Program-made: the position numbers and the translations under genes | Assembly (NCBI GenBank): GCA_023433775.1 | Contig: JAEYTY010000063.1 | Span: 22,423-86,422 of the forward strand | DNA: 64,000 nt | From: Pseudomonadota bacterium | GTDB taxonomy: Bacteria > Pseudomonadota > Alphaproteobacteria > Rhizobiales > Devosiaceae | Direction: 5' to 3' | Shown: positions 36,375 to 45,427 of the stretch, one piece after another | Layout: every line of letters begins with the position of its first letter | Position numbering within the stretch: the stretch's first letter is position 1 | Notes under the pieces: model-generated | What the model was told of the DNA's origin: nothing | Database searches by the model: none | What the model saw: the letters and a program-made list of their open reading frames with translations, nothing else

Positions 36375-37793
36375 CTAAGCGTCGCACAAAATTTGCACTG
36401 TGAAATTGCGACCTTTGTCGGCAAGTTCCTTGGAGGTCAAAGGTTTCTCTGGGTCCGCAGACGGCTCAGGCAATCTGAATATGCTCAGGTAATCGGCGAC
36501 TACGTCTCCTTTGATAGCAAACCCCACATTAGGAGCGGTGGTGCCTATGGCAGCGAGCAGCGCCTCATCATTGATCTTTGAGACGGCTACGCCCAGCACT
36601 CGCCCGTTTTCATCGAGAATCGGGCCGCCGCTGTTGCCAGGCTGGATGCCAACATTTGTAATAAATCGAGTTAGCTCACCAAACAGACCAGTCTCTGACG
36701 AAATTATCCCCGTACCCATGTTGAGTGACGAATTCAGTATGTCCGCTAGTGGGAAGCCAAGTGCAACCACACTTTCGCCAAGTTCAACGGCCTCCCCGCG
36801 TATCTCTGCAATGGGATGAGGCTTCGGTGTCCGCAATTGAATTACCGCGAGGTCCACGTCCTTATCACTCGTGACCACCCGAGCAGGACCATACCCAACC
36901 ACCTCTATGGCCGAACATCCGTCAACTACGTGGTGATTGGTAACCAGTACGCCTCTCTCTGCTACGAAAAAGCCCGAACCGGATGCGCTTCTGGTGCGTG
37001 CAGAATCCTTTTGCGCTTCCGTCTCTGGCTTTGCGTCGGCCAGTACCGGCGAATTGCTTTCAGGTTGGTCAAATGCCTTAGGATAGGAATGCGACGCCAT
37101 GAACGTAGCAACCATCGCACCTAGGTCATTTACGGTCGAATCCCACTCCACTGAGAAGCCCGCGCTCTCGTCAGGCGTATAGTAAATCAAAATGTAGAAG
37201 GAGCGGCCTTCTCGAGTTCCTGAGACAACAAAACTATCAGATTTTAGCGTCTGATAACTAATACGGCGCGTCGCATTTTGTGATGAGAGAGAGCGGTAGA
37301 GGCTTTCAAAGCTCTCTTCAGAATACGGCTTGCGAATTGTCTCCAGACGCATCGAACCATCCGCACTGGCGTATGCGGTACCGCGTTTGGTTTCACTTAT
37401 AGAAGGCAGTAGCTTCTGGGGGAGCAATAAGGTCATTTGACCTCGCTCATCCTGAACGAGGTCAAACCCGAGTTCGAAAAATAGTTCTCCAGCTGCAGCG
37501 TCAAGGAGGTCCATCTGTCGCGAGGTCAACACCCCTGTTGCGGCGTCACCAAGCGACACTTGGAAGCCGGTTATCGCGCGATATGTGTAGTTCCCGAAAG
37601 TGCCATCGGTCAGCGAGAGGTAATGCCCCAGAAGCATCAACCGCGACTGCAGCAGCCCGCGATCCTCTTCGCTCATACCGTTAAACCAACGCTGGCTTCC
37701 TGAGTAATCAGCCCGAACCGCGGGCATCGCAGCAATAATTGCTAAGAAAATCAAAGCGATACGCAAGAGCGAACGAGCTTTTGAATAAGACAT
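36375..37793 (-). CDS. Secreted trypsin-like serine protease with peptidoglycan-binding-like N-domain
   Basis: A 472-residue exported protease. The start at 37793 has GGGGGA eight bases upstream and gives a signal peptide ending AVRA (IFLAIIAAMPAVRA). Residues about 40-90 resemble a peptidoglycan-binding/caseinolytic-type repeat (LQSRLMLLGHYLSLTDGTFG). The C-terminal half is trypsin-like: His in LVTNHHVVDGC, Asp in KDVDLAVIQL and Ser in GIQPGNSGGPI. The triad is complete. Composition is AT-richer than its neighbours. It is the only gene on the tRNA-Asn islet. The target is unknown. Confidence 0.88.
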   Translation of the reverse strand: MSYSKARSLLRIALIFLAIIAAMPAVRADYSGSQRWFNGMSEEDRGLLQSRLMLLGHYLSLTDGTFGNYTYRAITGFQVSLGDAATGVLTSRQMDLLDAAAGELFFELGFDLVQDERGQMTLLLPQKLLPSISETKRGTAYASADGSMRLETIRKPYSEESFESLYRSLSSQNATRRISYQTLKSDSFVVSGTREGRSFYILIYYTPDESAGFSVEWDSTVNDLGAMVATFMASHSYPKAFDQPESNSPVLADAKPETEAQKDSARTRSASGSGFFVAERGVLVTNHHVVDGCSAIEVVGYGPARVVTSDKDVDLAVIQLRTPKPHPIAEIRGEAVELGESVVALGFPLADILNSSLNMGTGIISSETGLFGELTRFITNVGIQPGNSGGPILDENGRVLGVAVSKINDEALLAAIGTTAPNVGFAIKGDVVADYLSIFRLPEPSADPEKPLTSKELADKGRNFTVQILCDA

Positions 37794-37895
37794 TTTGGCA
37801 TCCCCCATTCTATTTTTCCTCGAAAGGGCGGATTTGTTCAAGCAGTCTGGCGAGGAATGGTTAGCTGCTCCGCTGCTACCGGCTGGTGCAATCCC

Positions 37896-37921
37896 CGAGT
37901 CCAGCTCGCGGAGCCATTCTT
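37896..37921 (+). repeat. Attachment-site direct repeat, distal copy (26 bp)
   Basis: Starts CGAGTCCAGCTCGCGGAGCC and matches 36224-36249 exactly over 26 bp. The rest of the tRNA is absent here, so this is an att remnant, not a second tRNA gene. Confidence 0.88.
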
Positions 37922-38040
37922 TCCTTTCCCGGGAATTTTCCACCATATGGATTGATTAGATGGTGACCGCTTGCGGTGGCCATTGACCTTTTGTGGTGGA
38001 GTAGTAGGACGGGCCGTCCCTTTTCAAGAACAGCTTTTCC

Positions 38041-39264
38041 ATGACCACACAGTCTTCCGTCGCGCCCGGTGTGCAGCGCGCAACCATGACCATCCTTCTG
38101 GCCGTCAGCTTTGGGCACTTGCTCAATGACCTGCTGCAGTTTCTGCTGCCGGCGCTTTATCCGATGTTCAAAGAAAATTTCGGGCTGACCTATCTGCAGA
38201 TCGGCCTGTTGACGCTGGGCCAGCAGATCACGGCCTGCCTGTTGCAGCCGGCCTTTGGCCTGTTTGGTGACCTTAAGGCAAAGCCCTATTGGCTGGCGCT
38301 GTCGATGACCATCATTGCAGCGGGCGTGGCCATGCTGGCTTTTGCCAATGGTTTTATCTTGCTGTTGATCGCCGCCGTGGTGGTGGGCACCGGTTCGGCG
38401 CTGTTCCACCCGGAAGCCTCGCGCGTGGCGCGGCTGGCTTCGGGCGGGCGGCTTGGCTTTGCGCAATCGCTGTTCCAGGTGGGCGGCAATGCGGGGACGG
38501 CGCTGGGTCCGCTGGCGGCGGCGTTCATTCTGCTGCCGCTCGGCCAGACCAGCGCGGCCTGGTTCGTGCTGGTGGCTGCCGCCGGCATTGCGCTGTTGAG
38601 CTATGTCGGGCGCTGGTATGCCGACCACCAGCGGCAGGCAGCCCTGCGCCCCAAGGTGGAACTGAAGAAGCCGGCGCTTTCCCGCGAGCGGCTGATTGTT
38701 GCCTTTGCGGTGATCGGGGCGCTGCTCTTGAGCAAGTTCATCTATATCGAGACCTTCAAGAGCTATTACGCCTTCTTCCTGATCGAGAAGTTCAATCTGT
38801 CGGTCAGCGATGCGCAGCTTTATCTCTTCCTATTCCTCGGCTCGGTGGCTGCGGGCACCTTTATCGGCGGCCCGGTGGGCGATCGCTATGGGCGGCTGGC
38901 GGTGATCTGGGTTTCGATCCTGGGCACCCTGCCCTTTTCGCTGCTGCTGCCGCATATGAATCTGTTTGGTACGGCTGCGATGAGCGTATTGATTGGTCTG
39001 ATCCTGTCCTCGGCATTTTCGGCCATGGTCGTCTATGCGCAGGAACTGGTGCCGGGCAAGGTGGGCATGATCGCCGGCTTTGTCTTCGGCTTTGCCTTTG
39101 GCATCGGCGCGCTGGGTGCGGCGGTGATGGGCGCGCTCGCCGACGTGATCGGCATTGTCGCCGTTTTCGGCATCTGCGCCTTTCTTCCGGCACTTGGGCT
39201 GCTTACAATCCTGTTGCCGCGCACGGCGGAGCTTTACCCTGAGGCAAGGGAACAGACGGCATGA
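38041..39264 (+). CDS. fsr: MFS exporter, fosmidomycin-resistance (Fsr) family
   Basis: A 407-residue major facilitator protein with 12 predicted helices. It has strong Fsr features: FGHLLNDLLQFLLPALYPMF near residue 24, GTGSALFHPEASRVARLAS, and GFAQSLFQVGGNAGTALGPL. Fsr proteins export fosmidomycin in E. coli; the natural substrate here is unknown. The stop overlaps the start of the SRPBCC gene (ATGA), so the two are translated together. Confidence 0.9.
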   Translation: MTTQSSVAPGVQRATMTILLAVSFGHLLNDLLQFLLPALYPMFKENFGLTYLQIGLLTLGQQITACLLQPAFGLFGDLKAKPYWLALSMTIIAAGVAMLAFANGFILLLIAAVVVGTGSALFHPEASRVARLASGGRLGFAQSLFQVGGNAGTALGPLAAAFILLPLGQTSAAWFVLVAAAGIALLSYVGRWYADHQRQAALRPKVELKKPALSRERLIVAFAVIGALLLSKFIYIETFKSYYAFFLIEKFNLSVSDAQLYLFLFLGSVAAGTFIGGPVGDRYGRLAVIWVSILGTLPFSLLLPHMNLFGTAAMSVLIGLILSSAFSAMVVYAQELVPGKVGMIAGFVFGFAFGIGALGAAVMGALADVIGIVAVFGICAFLPALGLLTILLPRTAELYPEAREQTA

Positions 39265-39707
39265 GCAAGGACATTGAAATAGACGGCGAGGGCCAGATCG
39301 AACTGACCCGGACCATCGATGCCAATGTCAGCGATGTGTTCGCCGCCTGGACCGACCCGGCGCTGATCGAGCAATGGCAGGCGGACGAGGCCGAATTCGA
39401 CGCCTTTGAGGGTGGACAATATCGCTTTGTCACCTTTGCCGACGAAGACGACGAGGCTGACCACGAGGTCAGCGGCGACGTGCTGCAATTTGTGGAAGAC
39501 CAGAAGCTGGTTCTGTCCTGGGTGCACAAGGACGAAGAGGACGAGCTGATTTTTGTGCTCGACCTCACCTTCAAGGCGCTGGATGCGGACCGCACCAGCA
39601 TCACGCTGGTGGAACGCGGCCTGCCCCATGCCGATGCGCAGACGCGAATTTTCTCCATGGAAGCGTGGAGTGCGGCCTTCGAGGTGCTTGCCGAACTGAT
39701 GGAATAG
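39261..39707 (+). CDS. SRPBCC (AHSA1-type) domain protein
   Basis: A 148-residue acidic protein of the START/Bet v1-like SRPBCC fold. Family features are LTRTIDANVSDVFAAWTDPALIEQW at the start, the GGQYRF strand and the C-terminal helix AWSAAFEVLAELME. The fold forms a hydrophobic ligand cavity; the ligand is unknown. Translation is coupled to the Fsr-type exporter, which suggests the two act on the same small molecule, but this is inference. Confidence 0.87.
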   Translation: MSKDIEIDGEGQIELTRTIDANVSDVFAAWTDPALIEQWQADEAEFDAFEGGQYRFVTFADEDDEADHEVSGDVLQFVEDQKLVLSWVHKDEEDELIFVLDLTFKALDADRTSITLVERGLPHADAQTRIFSMEAWSAAFEVLAELME

Positions 39708-39763
39708 GCTGAACCGGGAGCTGGTGGCGCACGTAGTATCACCAGCCCGGAGTTTTATTGCCC

Positions 39764-41173
39764 ATGTCCACCCATCTCGTCTGGCTGCGCCATGATCTGC
39801 GCCTGACCGACAATCCTGCCCTCGCCGCGGCCTGCGCCGATGGCGGGGCGGTGATTGCGCTCTATATTCACGAGACCGATGCAGAGGTGCGCCAGCCCGG
39901 TGGCGCGGCGCGCTGGTGGCTGCACCATAGTCTTGAACGGCTTGGCGGGGCGCTGGCGGGGTTGGGCGTTGCCTTGCGGGTTGAGACCGGCGCGGCCGGT
40001 GAGGTCATCGGACGGGTTGTTGCGGAGACCGGCGCGACGCATGTGCATTGGAACAGGCGCTATGGGCCCGGTGAACGGGCGCTGGATGGCGCAATCAAGA
40101 CCGGTTTGCGGGAGCGCGGGCTTGTTGTGCAGTCCCATGAAGGCAATGTTCTGGCGGAGCCATGGACCGTGCAGACGGGGCAGAAGCAGCCCTATTCGGT
40201 ATTCAGCCCATTCTGGAAAAATCTGCGGGAGATGGCGATTACGCGACCGGTGCGGGCACCCGAGCGGGTCGGGAAACCTATCAAGGAGGCGGCGCGTGAC
40301 AGCGACTATGTGGCGCCCAATTGGTCGGCAAAGCTTGGCGCCTATTGGGAGATTGGCGAGGTGGGGGCGGAGGCCTGTCTCGCTAAATTTCTCGACGAAA
40401 GGCTGGATGGCTATACGAATGGCCGCGACGCGCCGGGGACAATCAGCACGTCGTTCCTCTCGCCGCATTTGCGGTTTGGCGAAATAAGTGCGCGGCAGGT
40501 CTGGCACGCAGCCAAGGCGCTGGCACACGCAGAGCCGGGCCTTGCGGGAGAGGTGGACAAGTTTCTCTCGGAACTGGCCTGGCGCGATTTCAGCTATCAT
40601 CAGCTCTATCATCGCGAGAATATCGCGCAGGTGCCGATGCAGGCCAAGTTTGCCGGTCTGGAATGGCGCGAGGCGCCGCAGGATCTAGAGGCCTGGCAGC
40701 GGGGGCAGACCGGGTTTCCCATTGTCGATGCCGGAATGCGGGAGCTTTGGGAAACCGGGGTGATGCAAAACCGGGTGCGGATGCTGACCGCGTCGCTGCT
40801 GGCCAAATCGCTGCTGATCGACTGGCGTCTGGGCGAGCAATGGTTCTGGGATTGCCTTGTGGATGCAGACATTGCCAGCAATCCGGCCAATTGGCAGTGG
40901 GTGGCCGGATGCGGGCTGGATGCGGCGCCCTATTTCCGCATTTTCAATCCGGTGCTGCAGGGCGAGCGGTTTGACGGCGAGGGCGATTATGTGCGGCGCT
41001 GGGTGCCGGAATTGGCGAGGATGCCGGACAAATGGCTGCACCAGCCTTTTGCGGCGCCGGAGGCCGTTTTGATCAAGGCGGGCGTCGTGCTGGGCAAGAC
41101 TTATCCAAAACCCGTCGTCGATCTCAAAGCCGGACGACAGCGGGCGCTGGACGCCCTGGCCGCGCTTGGCTGA
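39764..41173 (+). CDS. phrB: Deoxyribodipyrimidine photolyase
   Basis: Light-driven FAD enzyme that splits UV-induced pyrimidine dimers. The 469-residue protein has the N-terminal antenna-binding domain (LVWLRHDLRLTDNPAL at residues 6-21) and the FAD domain with SFLSPHLRFGEIS, ELAWRDFSYHQLYH, VDAGMRELWETG, and the catalytic NWQWVAGCGLDAAPYFRIFN. The ATG at 39764 is preferred to the TTG at 39758 because CCCGGAG lies 11 bases upstream. Confidence 0.96.
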   Translation: MSTHLVWLRHDLRLTDNPALAAACADGGAVIALYIHETDAEVRQPGGAARWWLHHSLERLGGALAGLGVALRVETGAAGEVIGRVVAETGATHVHWNRRYGPGERALDGAIKTGLRERGLVVQSHEGNVLAEPWTVQTGQKQPYSVFSPFWKNLREMAITRPVRAPERVGKPIKEAARDSDYVAPNWSAKLGAYWEIGEVGAEACLAKFLDERLDGYTNGRDAPGTISTSFLSPHLRFGEISARQVWHAAKALAHAEPGLAGEVDKFLSELAWRDFSYHQLYHRENIAQVPMQAKFAGLEWREAPQDLEAWQRGQTGFPIVDAGMRELWETGVMQNRVRMLTASLLAKSLLIDWRLGEQWFWDCLVDADIASNPANWQWVAGCGLDAAPYFRIFNPVLQGERFDGEGDYVRRWVPELARMPDKWLHQPFAAPEAVLIKAGVVLGKTYPKPVVDLKAGRQRALDALAALG

Positions 41174-41324
41174 GGAATGTTATTGCGCATTCGGGTGGCC
41201 CAGCCGTGATGGGTTGCGCCGCGGGGTTCTGGCGGGAAAAGCCGTGCCAGATGATACGCTTATGCCTTGCCTCTGGTTCTGGCGGGACCTAGGTTAAATC
41301 CTTGATCCACCGACATATAGATCC

Positions 41325-42374
41325 ATGGCCAAGCACCAAGACCTGATTTCCGCCATCGGCAACACGCCGCTGATCCGCCTTAACCGCGTTTCGACGCTGA
41401 CGGGCTGCGAAATATGGGGCAAGGCGGAGTTTTTGAACCCTGGCCAGTCGGTGAAAGACCGCGCGGCGCTGTTCATCATCCATGACATGGTCAAATCCGG
41501 CGCGCTGAAGCCGGGCGGTACGATTGTCGAGGGCACGGCGGGCAATACCGGGATCGGGCTGACGCTGGTGGCCAATTCGCTTGGCTTCAAATCGGTCATC
41601 GTCATTCCCGATACGCAGAGCCAGGAAAAGAAGGACGCCCTGCGCCTTTATGGCGCCGAGCTGATCGAAGTGCCGGCCAAGCCCTACAAGGACCCGAACA
41701 ATTACATCAAGGTTTCGGGGCGCCTGGCCGAGAAGCTCAACCGGGAATTGCCCGAGGGCGCGGTCTGGGCCAACCAGTTTGACAATGTTTCCAACCGTCG
41801 CGCCCATATCGAGACGACGGGGCCGGAAATCTGGCAGCAGACCAATGGGCGGATCGACGGCTTTATCTGCGCGGTCGGTTCGGGCGGAACGCTGGCCGGC
41901 GTGGCCGAGGCTTTAAGGGCGCGCAATGCGGACGTGAAGATCGGGCTGGCAGATCCGGAGGGCGCGGCGCTCTACGAATATTACGCCCATGGGGCGCTGA
42001 AATCGTCGGGCAATTCGATCACCGAAGGCATCGGCCAGGGGCGGATTACGGCGAACCTTGAGGGGCTCACGGTCGACCTGCCCTATCAGATTTCGGACGC
42101 CGAGGCCCTGCCTTATATTTTTGATCTGCTCGAGCATGAGGGCCTGTGCCTTGGTGGTTCGAGCGCGATTAATATTGCAGGTGCGGTGCGCATGGCGCGT
42201 GATCTGGGACCGGGCAAGACCATCGTCACGATCCTCTGCGATTATGGCAATCGCTATGCCAGCAAGATCTTCAATCCCGAATTCCTGCACAGCAAGGACC
42301 TGCCTGTGCCGCGCTGGATGGAAGATCGCACGCCAATCGATATTGCCAGCGTGATGGAAAACACATCGGCCTGA
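41325..42374 (+). CDS. cysK: Cysteine synthase A
   Basis: PLP enzyme that makes cysteine from O-acetylserine and sulfide. The 349-residue fold type II protein has IGNTPLIRL at residues 11-19, the PLP lysine in FLNPGQSVKDRAAL, the substrate loop VEGTAGNTGIGL and the phosphate-binding GSGGT. It is longer than the 310-320 residues of E. coli CysK, with an extended C-terminus ending near DYGNRYASKIFNPEFL. Two 13-bp direct repeats, 50 bp apart, lie upstream. Confidence 0.94.
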   Translation: MAKHQDLISAIGNTPLIRLNRVSTLTGCEIWGKAEFLNPGQSVKDRAALFIIHDMVKSGALKPGGTIVEGTAGNTGIGLTLVANSLGFKSVIVIPDTQSQEKKDALRLYGAELIEVPAKPYKDPNNYIKVSGRLAEKLNRELPEGAVWANQFDNVSNRRAHIETTGPEIWQQTNGRIDGFICAVGSGGTLAGVAEALRARNADVKIGLADPEGAALYEYYAHGALKSSGNSITEGIGQGRITANLEGLTVDLPYQISDAEALPYIFDLLEHEGLCLGGSSAINIAGAVRMARDLGPGKTIVTILCDYGNRYASKIFNPEFLHSKDLPVPRWMEDRTPIDIASVMENTSA

Positions 42375-42468
42375 GCCGGTTTGTCATCGCGGTGTATCAG
42401 GCAGGATTGTCGGCCCCAGTGCGCCTGCTAAGGTGTGGTTCCGGTTTGAACCATGAGCGGACAAGGCA

Positions 42469-43914
42469 TTGGGCATAGGCGACATTGTGCGGCTGATCGT
42501 GGCCGATTTCCATATTTTTGCGGCGTTCATGGCCGGGGTTTACCTGCTGGCTATTGTCTGTGCCGTGCGCGAAATCCTCAATTCGCGGACCTCGCAGGGC
42601 TCGATTGCCTGGCTGCTGTCGCTGGCCCTGCTGCCCTTCCCTACTGTGCTGCTCTATCTGGTGTTCGGGTGGAAGCTGTTTGACGATTATGCCACCAACA
42701 GGGTGCGGAACGGGCGCGCCAACCGGCCCTTGCGGGCGCGCGACCTGGCCCTGGTGGACCGCGAGACGGACGCCAAATGGCCGGTGCAGATGCATGTGTC
42801 GGAACTTCCGTTTCTCAAGGGCAATGATGTCGAGCTGCTGATTGATGGCGCGGCGACATTCCAATCCATCTTTGCCGGGATTGATGCGGCGGAGCATTAT
42901 CTTCTCGTGCAGTTCTACATTATCCGCGACGACCGCCTGGGCCGGGAACTGGCCGATCGGCTGATTGCGCGGGCCAAGGCCGGGGTGAAAATCCACGTGC
43001 TCTATGACGATGTGGGCAGCAATGGGATGCCGCTGAGCTATCGGCGCAGATTGCGTGACGCGGGCATCGAGGTGGCGGGATTCAACCAGCGCCACAAGTT
43101 CATGCGCCTCTACGGACCGACGCGGATCAATTATCGCAATCACCGCAAGATTGTCGTGGCCGATGGCAAGCACGCCTGGGTGGGTGGGCTCAATGTGGGC
43201 GTCGAATATCTGGGTGAAGGAAGGCTGGGGCATTGGCGCGACACGCATGTGCGGGTTTCCGGACCCGCAGCGCTGGGCTGCGCCTTGCTGTTTCGTGAGG
43301 ACTGGGAATGGGCGACGGGCAATGCCCTCACGCCCGAAACGCCGCAAACGCTTGATACGCCTGGCGACCAGTCGGTGCTGGTGATGGGCAGCGGCCCGGC
43401 CGACAAGCTGGAAGAATGCGCCATTGCCTATACCGACCTGATCGGGCGGGCACGGGAGCGGCTGTGGATCGTCAGCCCCTATTTCGTGCCCGACACCGAT
43501 ATTCGTACGGCGCTGTTCGCGGCGCGGCTGCGCGGGGTCGATGTGCGCATCATGCTGCCGGACAATCCGGACCATACGCTGGTGTGGCTGGCCAGCATGG
43601 CCCACGCCGATTCCATGGTGCAACACGACATCGGCGTCTATCGATACACGGACGGCTTCCTGCACCAGAAGGTGGTGCTGATGGATGACCAGATGGCGAC
43701 GGTTGGCAGCGTCAATTTCGACAACCGTTCCTTTGCGATCAATTTCGAGATTACCATGTGGTTCACTGACCCCCGCACTATCGAGGCGGTGGAAGCCATG
43801 CTGCTCGAGGATTTCAAATCGTGCCGGGAGGTGGGCAAGGTGGAGGTCGAAGCGCGGCCATTGCCGCTGCATTTCCTGTCGCAGGCGGCGCGGTTGCTCT
43901 CGCCGCTGCTCTAG
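42469..43914 (+). CDS. cls: Cardiolipin synthase
   Basis: Inner-membrane enzyme of the phospholipase D superfamily that joins two phosphatidylglycerols. The 481-residue protein has two N-terminal helices (IFAAFMAGVYLLAIVCAV and SIAWLLSLALLPFPTVLLYL), the basic FGWKLFDDY motif, and two HKD motifs: HRKIVVADGKHAWVGGLN near residue 225 and HQKVVLMDDQMATVGSVN near 402. The frame opens with a TTG at 42469 with AAGG four bases before it. An ATG at 42453 is out of frame, so the exact start is uncertain. Confidence 0.93.
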   Translation: MGIGDIVRLIVADFHIFAAFMAGVYLLAIVCAVREILNSRTSQGSIAWLLSLALLPFPTVLLYLVFGWKLFDDYATNRVRNGRANRPLRARDLALVDRETDAKWPVQMHVSELPFLKGNDVELLIDGAATFQSIFAGIDAAEHYLLVQFYIIRDDRLGRELADRLIARAKAGVKIHVLYDDVGSNGMPLSYRRRLRDAGIEVAGFNQRHKFMRLYGPTRINYRNHRKIVVADGKHAWVGGLNVGVEYLGEGRLGHWRDTHVRVSGPAALGCALLFREDWEWATGNALTPETPQTLDTPGDQSVLVMGSGPADKLEECAIAYTDLIGRARERLWIVSPYFVPDTDIRTALFAARLRGVDVRIMLPDNPDHTLVWLASMAHADSMVQHDIGVYRYTDGFLHQKVVLMDDQMATVGSVNFDNRSFAINFEITMWFTDPRTIEAVEAMLLEDFKSCREVGKVEVEARPLPLHFLSQAARLLSPLL

Positions 43915-43927
43915 TTCTTATCGACGT

Positions 43928-44950
43928 TTACCGGATAGGCGGGGCGTAAAGAAGCCCGCCATTGCTCCAGATGGCGTTCTGGCCGCGCAGCATGGCAGCG
44001 CCCGTTTGCGGACCGAAATGGCGATCAAAAAGCTCGCCGTAATTGCCGACCGCGCGAATGGCGTCGCTCATAAAGGTGGGCTTAAGGCGGAGCGCGGCGC
44101 CATAATCATCCTCAACCCCGAGCAGCCGGCGCACCGCCGGCGTGCGTGCCGCCGAAAGCGAGTCGATGTTGAGGCTGGTGACGCCGACTTCTTCGGCAGC
44201 GATCAGCGAAAAAATCGTCCAGCGGATGATGTTGAACCACTCGTCATCATCGGCGCGGATAACCGGGCCCAGAGCTTCCTTGGAGATGCGCTCGGGCAGA
44301 ATGCGATGCTGCGACGGATCGGTCAGGAGACGGCGCATGGCCTGCAATTGCCGGCCCGAAGCGGAAACGACCTGGCAGAGACCGGCGCGATAGGCGGCAA
44401 GCAGATCGGCCAGTTCCTCATAGGCGACTTCGCGGAACGAGGTCTGGTTGGAAAAGAAGAACTCGTCCAGCGCCTGTGACTCGCCCGAGCTGTTGTCGAC
44501 GCAGATGCTGACATTGTCGAGCTCATAGGCCGAGACGACGCCCAGCGACTGGGGAACGAGAAAAGCCTGCCCGTCGAAGAAATTGGTGGCGACAAAGCGG
44601 GCGCCATAAAAGGTGTCGCGGCCCGCCGTCCATGCACCATTGCGCATGAGCACATCGACGTCGCCTGTTTGAAGCGGCGCAAAGCGGGCCTCGCCCGTAT
44701 AGGAGCGGAACTCGATTAAATCGGGGTTGGAAAATACCGCGGCGGCCAGCGCCCGGCAGAAATCGACATCAAAGCCGGACCAGCGGCCACGCTCATCCTG
44801 CTGGGCAAAGCCCGCGAGGGGGTTGCTGGCGCCACAGACCAGGAAGCCACGCTCGCGCACTGTGTCCAGGGTGGCAGCCATGACTGGTGGCGCTGCCATT
44901 CCAAACAGAATGGCAGCCAGCGACAGGACTGGCTTGAACAGATGACGCAC
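43928..44950 (-). CDS. Second AapJ-like amino-acid-binding protein
   Basis: Periplasmic solute-binding protein, 340 residues. The signal peptide ends in VMA (APPVMAATL), then TLDTVRERGFLVCGASNPLAGF, GFDVDFCRALAAAVF and a C-terminal LWSNGGLLYAPPIR. It is clearly paralogous to AapJ at 48679 (GLNALWSDGGIQYSPPIR), with the same length and architecture. It lies downstream of aapP but is separated by a 477-bp repeat array, so it is probably a separate unit that may feed the same permease. Confidence 0.9.
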   Translation of the reverse strand: MRHLFKPVLSLAAILFGMAAPPVMAATLDTVRERGFLVCGASNPLAGFAQQDERGRWSGFDVDFCRALAAAVFSNPDLIEFRSYTGEARFAPLQTGDVDVLMRNGAWTAGRDTFYGARFVATNFFDGQAFLVPQSLGVVSAYELDNVSICVDNSSGESQALDEFFFSNQTSFREVAYEELADLLAAYRAGLCQVVSASGRQLQAMRRLLTDPSQHRILPERISKEALGPVIRADDDEWFNIIRWTIFSLIAAEEVGVTSLNIDSLSAARTPAVRRLLGVEDDYGAALRLKPTFMSDAIRAVGNYGELFDRHFGPQTGAAMLRGQNAIWSNGGLLYAPPIR

Positions 44951-45427
44951 GATGCAAGCTTTCTTTTCTCGCGCGCCATATTGGCAGGCAGAGGAAGGGG
45001 GTCAAGCCTGACCCGGCTCGACCCCCGATAAATTGTTGCAATTGCTGGCGCTGATCTGGCGCCGAGCCATGCGAGCCGCCACTTAAGCGTAGCTTTCGTG
45101 GCCTTCTCTCTTAAAATCGTCCCGCCGGGACGATTTTGCCAAGCGGCACAGTTCGAAGTCTCATGGCCTTCTTGACTGGCCCGGCTCCACCGGAGCCGCG
45201 CCTTCGCTGCGCGAACCGTCTTCGAAGTCACCTCAAATCGCTCCACTGGAGCGATTTGCCCTGCGGGACGCGTGCCATTCGAGCATAGCTCTCCTGGCCT
45301 TCTCACCTCAAATCGCTCCACTGGAGCGATTTGCCTAATGGGACGGTTGCTGCCATTCGAGCATAGCTCTCATGGCCTGCTCGCCTCAAATCGCTCCACC
45401 GGAGCGATTTGCCCTGCGGGACGGCTC
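44951..45427 (-). repeat. Array of covarying palindromic repeat units (477-bp gene-free gap)
   Basis: Five palindromes lie at 45113-45137, 45178-45202, 45235-45257, 45310-45332 and 45388-45410. Two units (45273-45332, 45351-45410) share a leader beginning TGCCATTCGAGCATAGCTCT. Three palindromes have arms AAATCGCTCC/GGAGCGATTT, one has AAAATCGTCCCG/CGGGACGATTTT, and one has GGCCCGGCTCC with one mismatch. A sixth copy is at 30713. The array starts 18 bp after the aapP stop. No gene is seen; 44951-45082 holds the promoter region of the gene at 43928. Confidence 0.85.

Larger units (their letters stand above)
36224..37921. mobile_element. Small tRNA-Asn integration islet, integrase lost
   Basis: A 1.7-kb segment bounded by the 26-bp direct repeat of the tRNA-Asn 3' end. 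Three lines counted by hand inside it (36481-36540, 37201-37320) give about 48% G+C against about 60% around it. Its single gene codes for a secreted serine protease. No integrase, replication or phage gene is present, so it is either a remnant or was moved by an integrase encoded elsewhere. Confidence 0.8.

Noticed and set aside
37896..37921. Second tRNA-Asn gene
   Set aside because: Only the 3' 21 bases of the tRNA are present; no anticodon arm or 5' half.
42397..43872. 491-codon open frame antisense to cls
   Set aside because: Shadow of cls; His/Arg-rich with no family features.
44951..45427. Possible CRISPR array
   Set aside because: Repeats are palindromes with differing arms, spacing is irregular, spacers are themselves repeated, and there are no cas genes.
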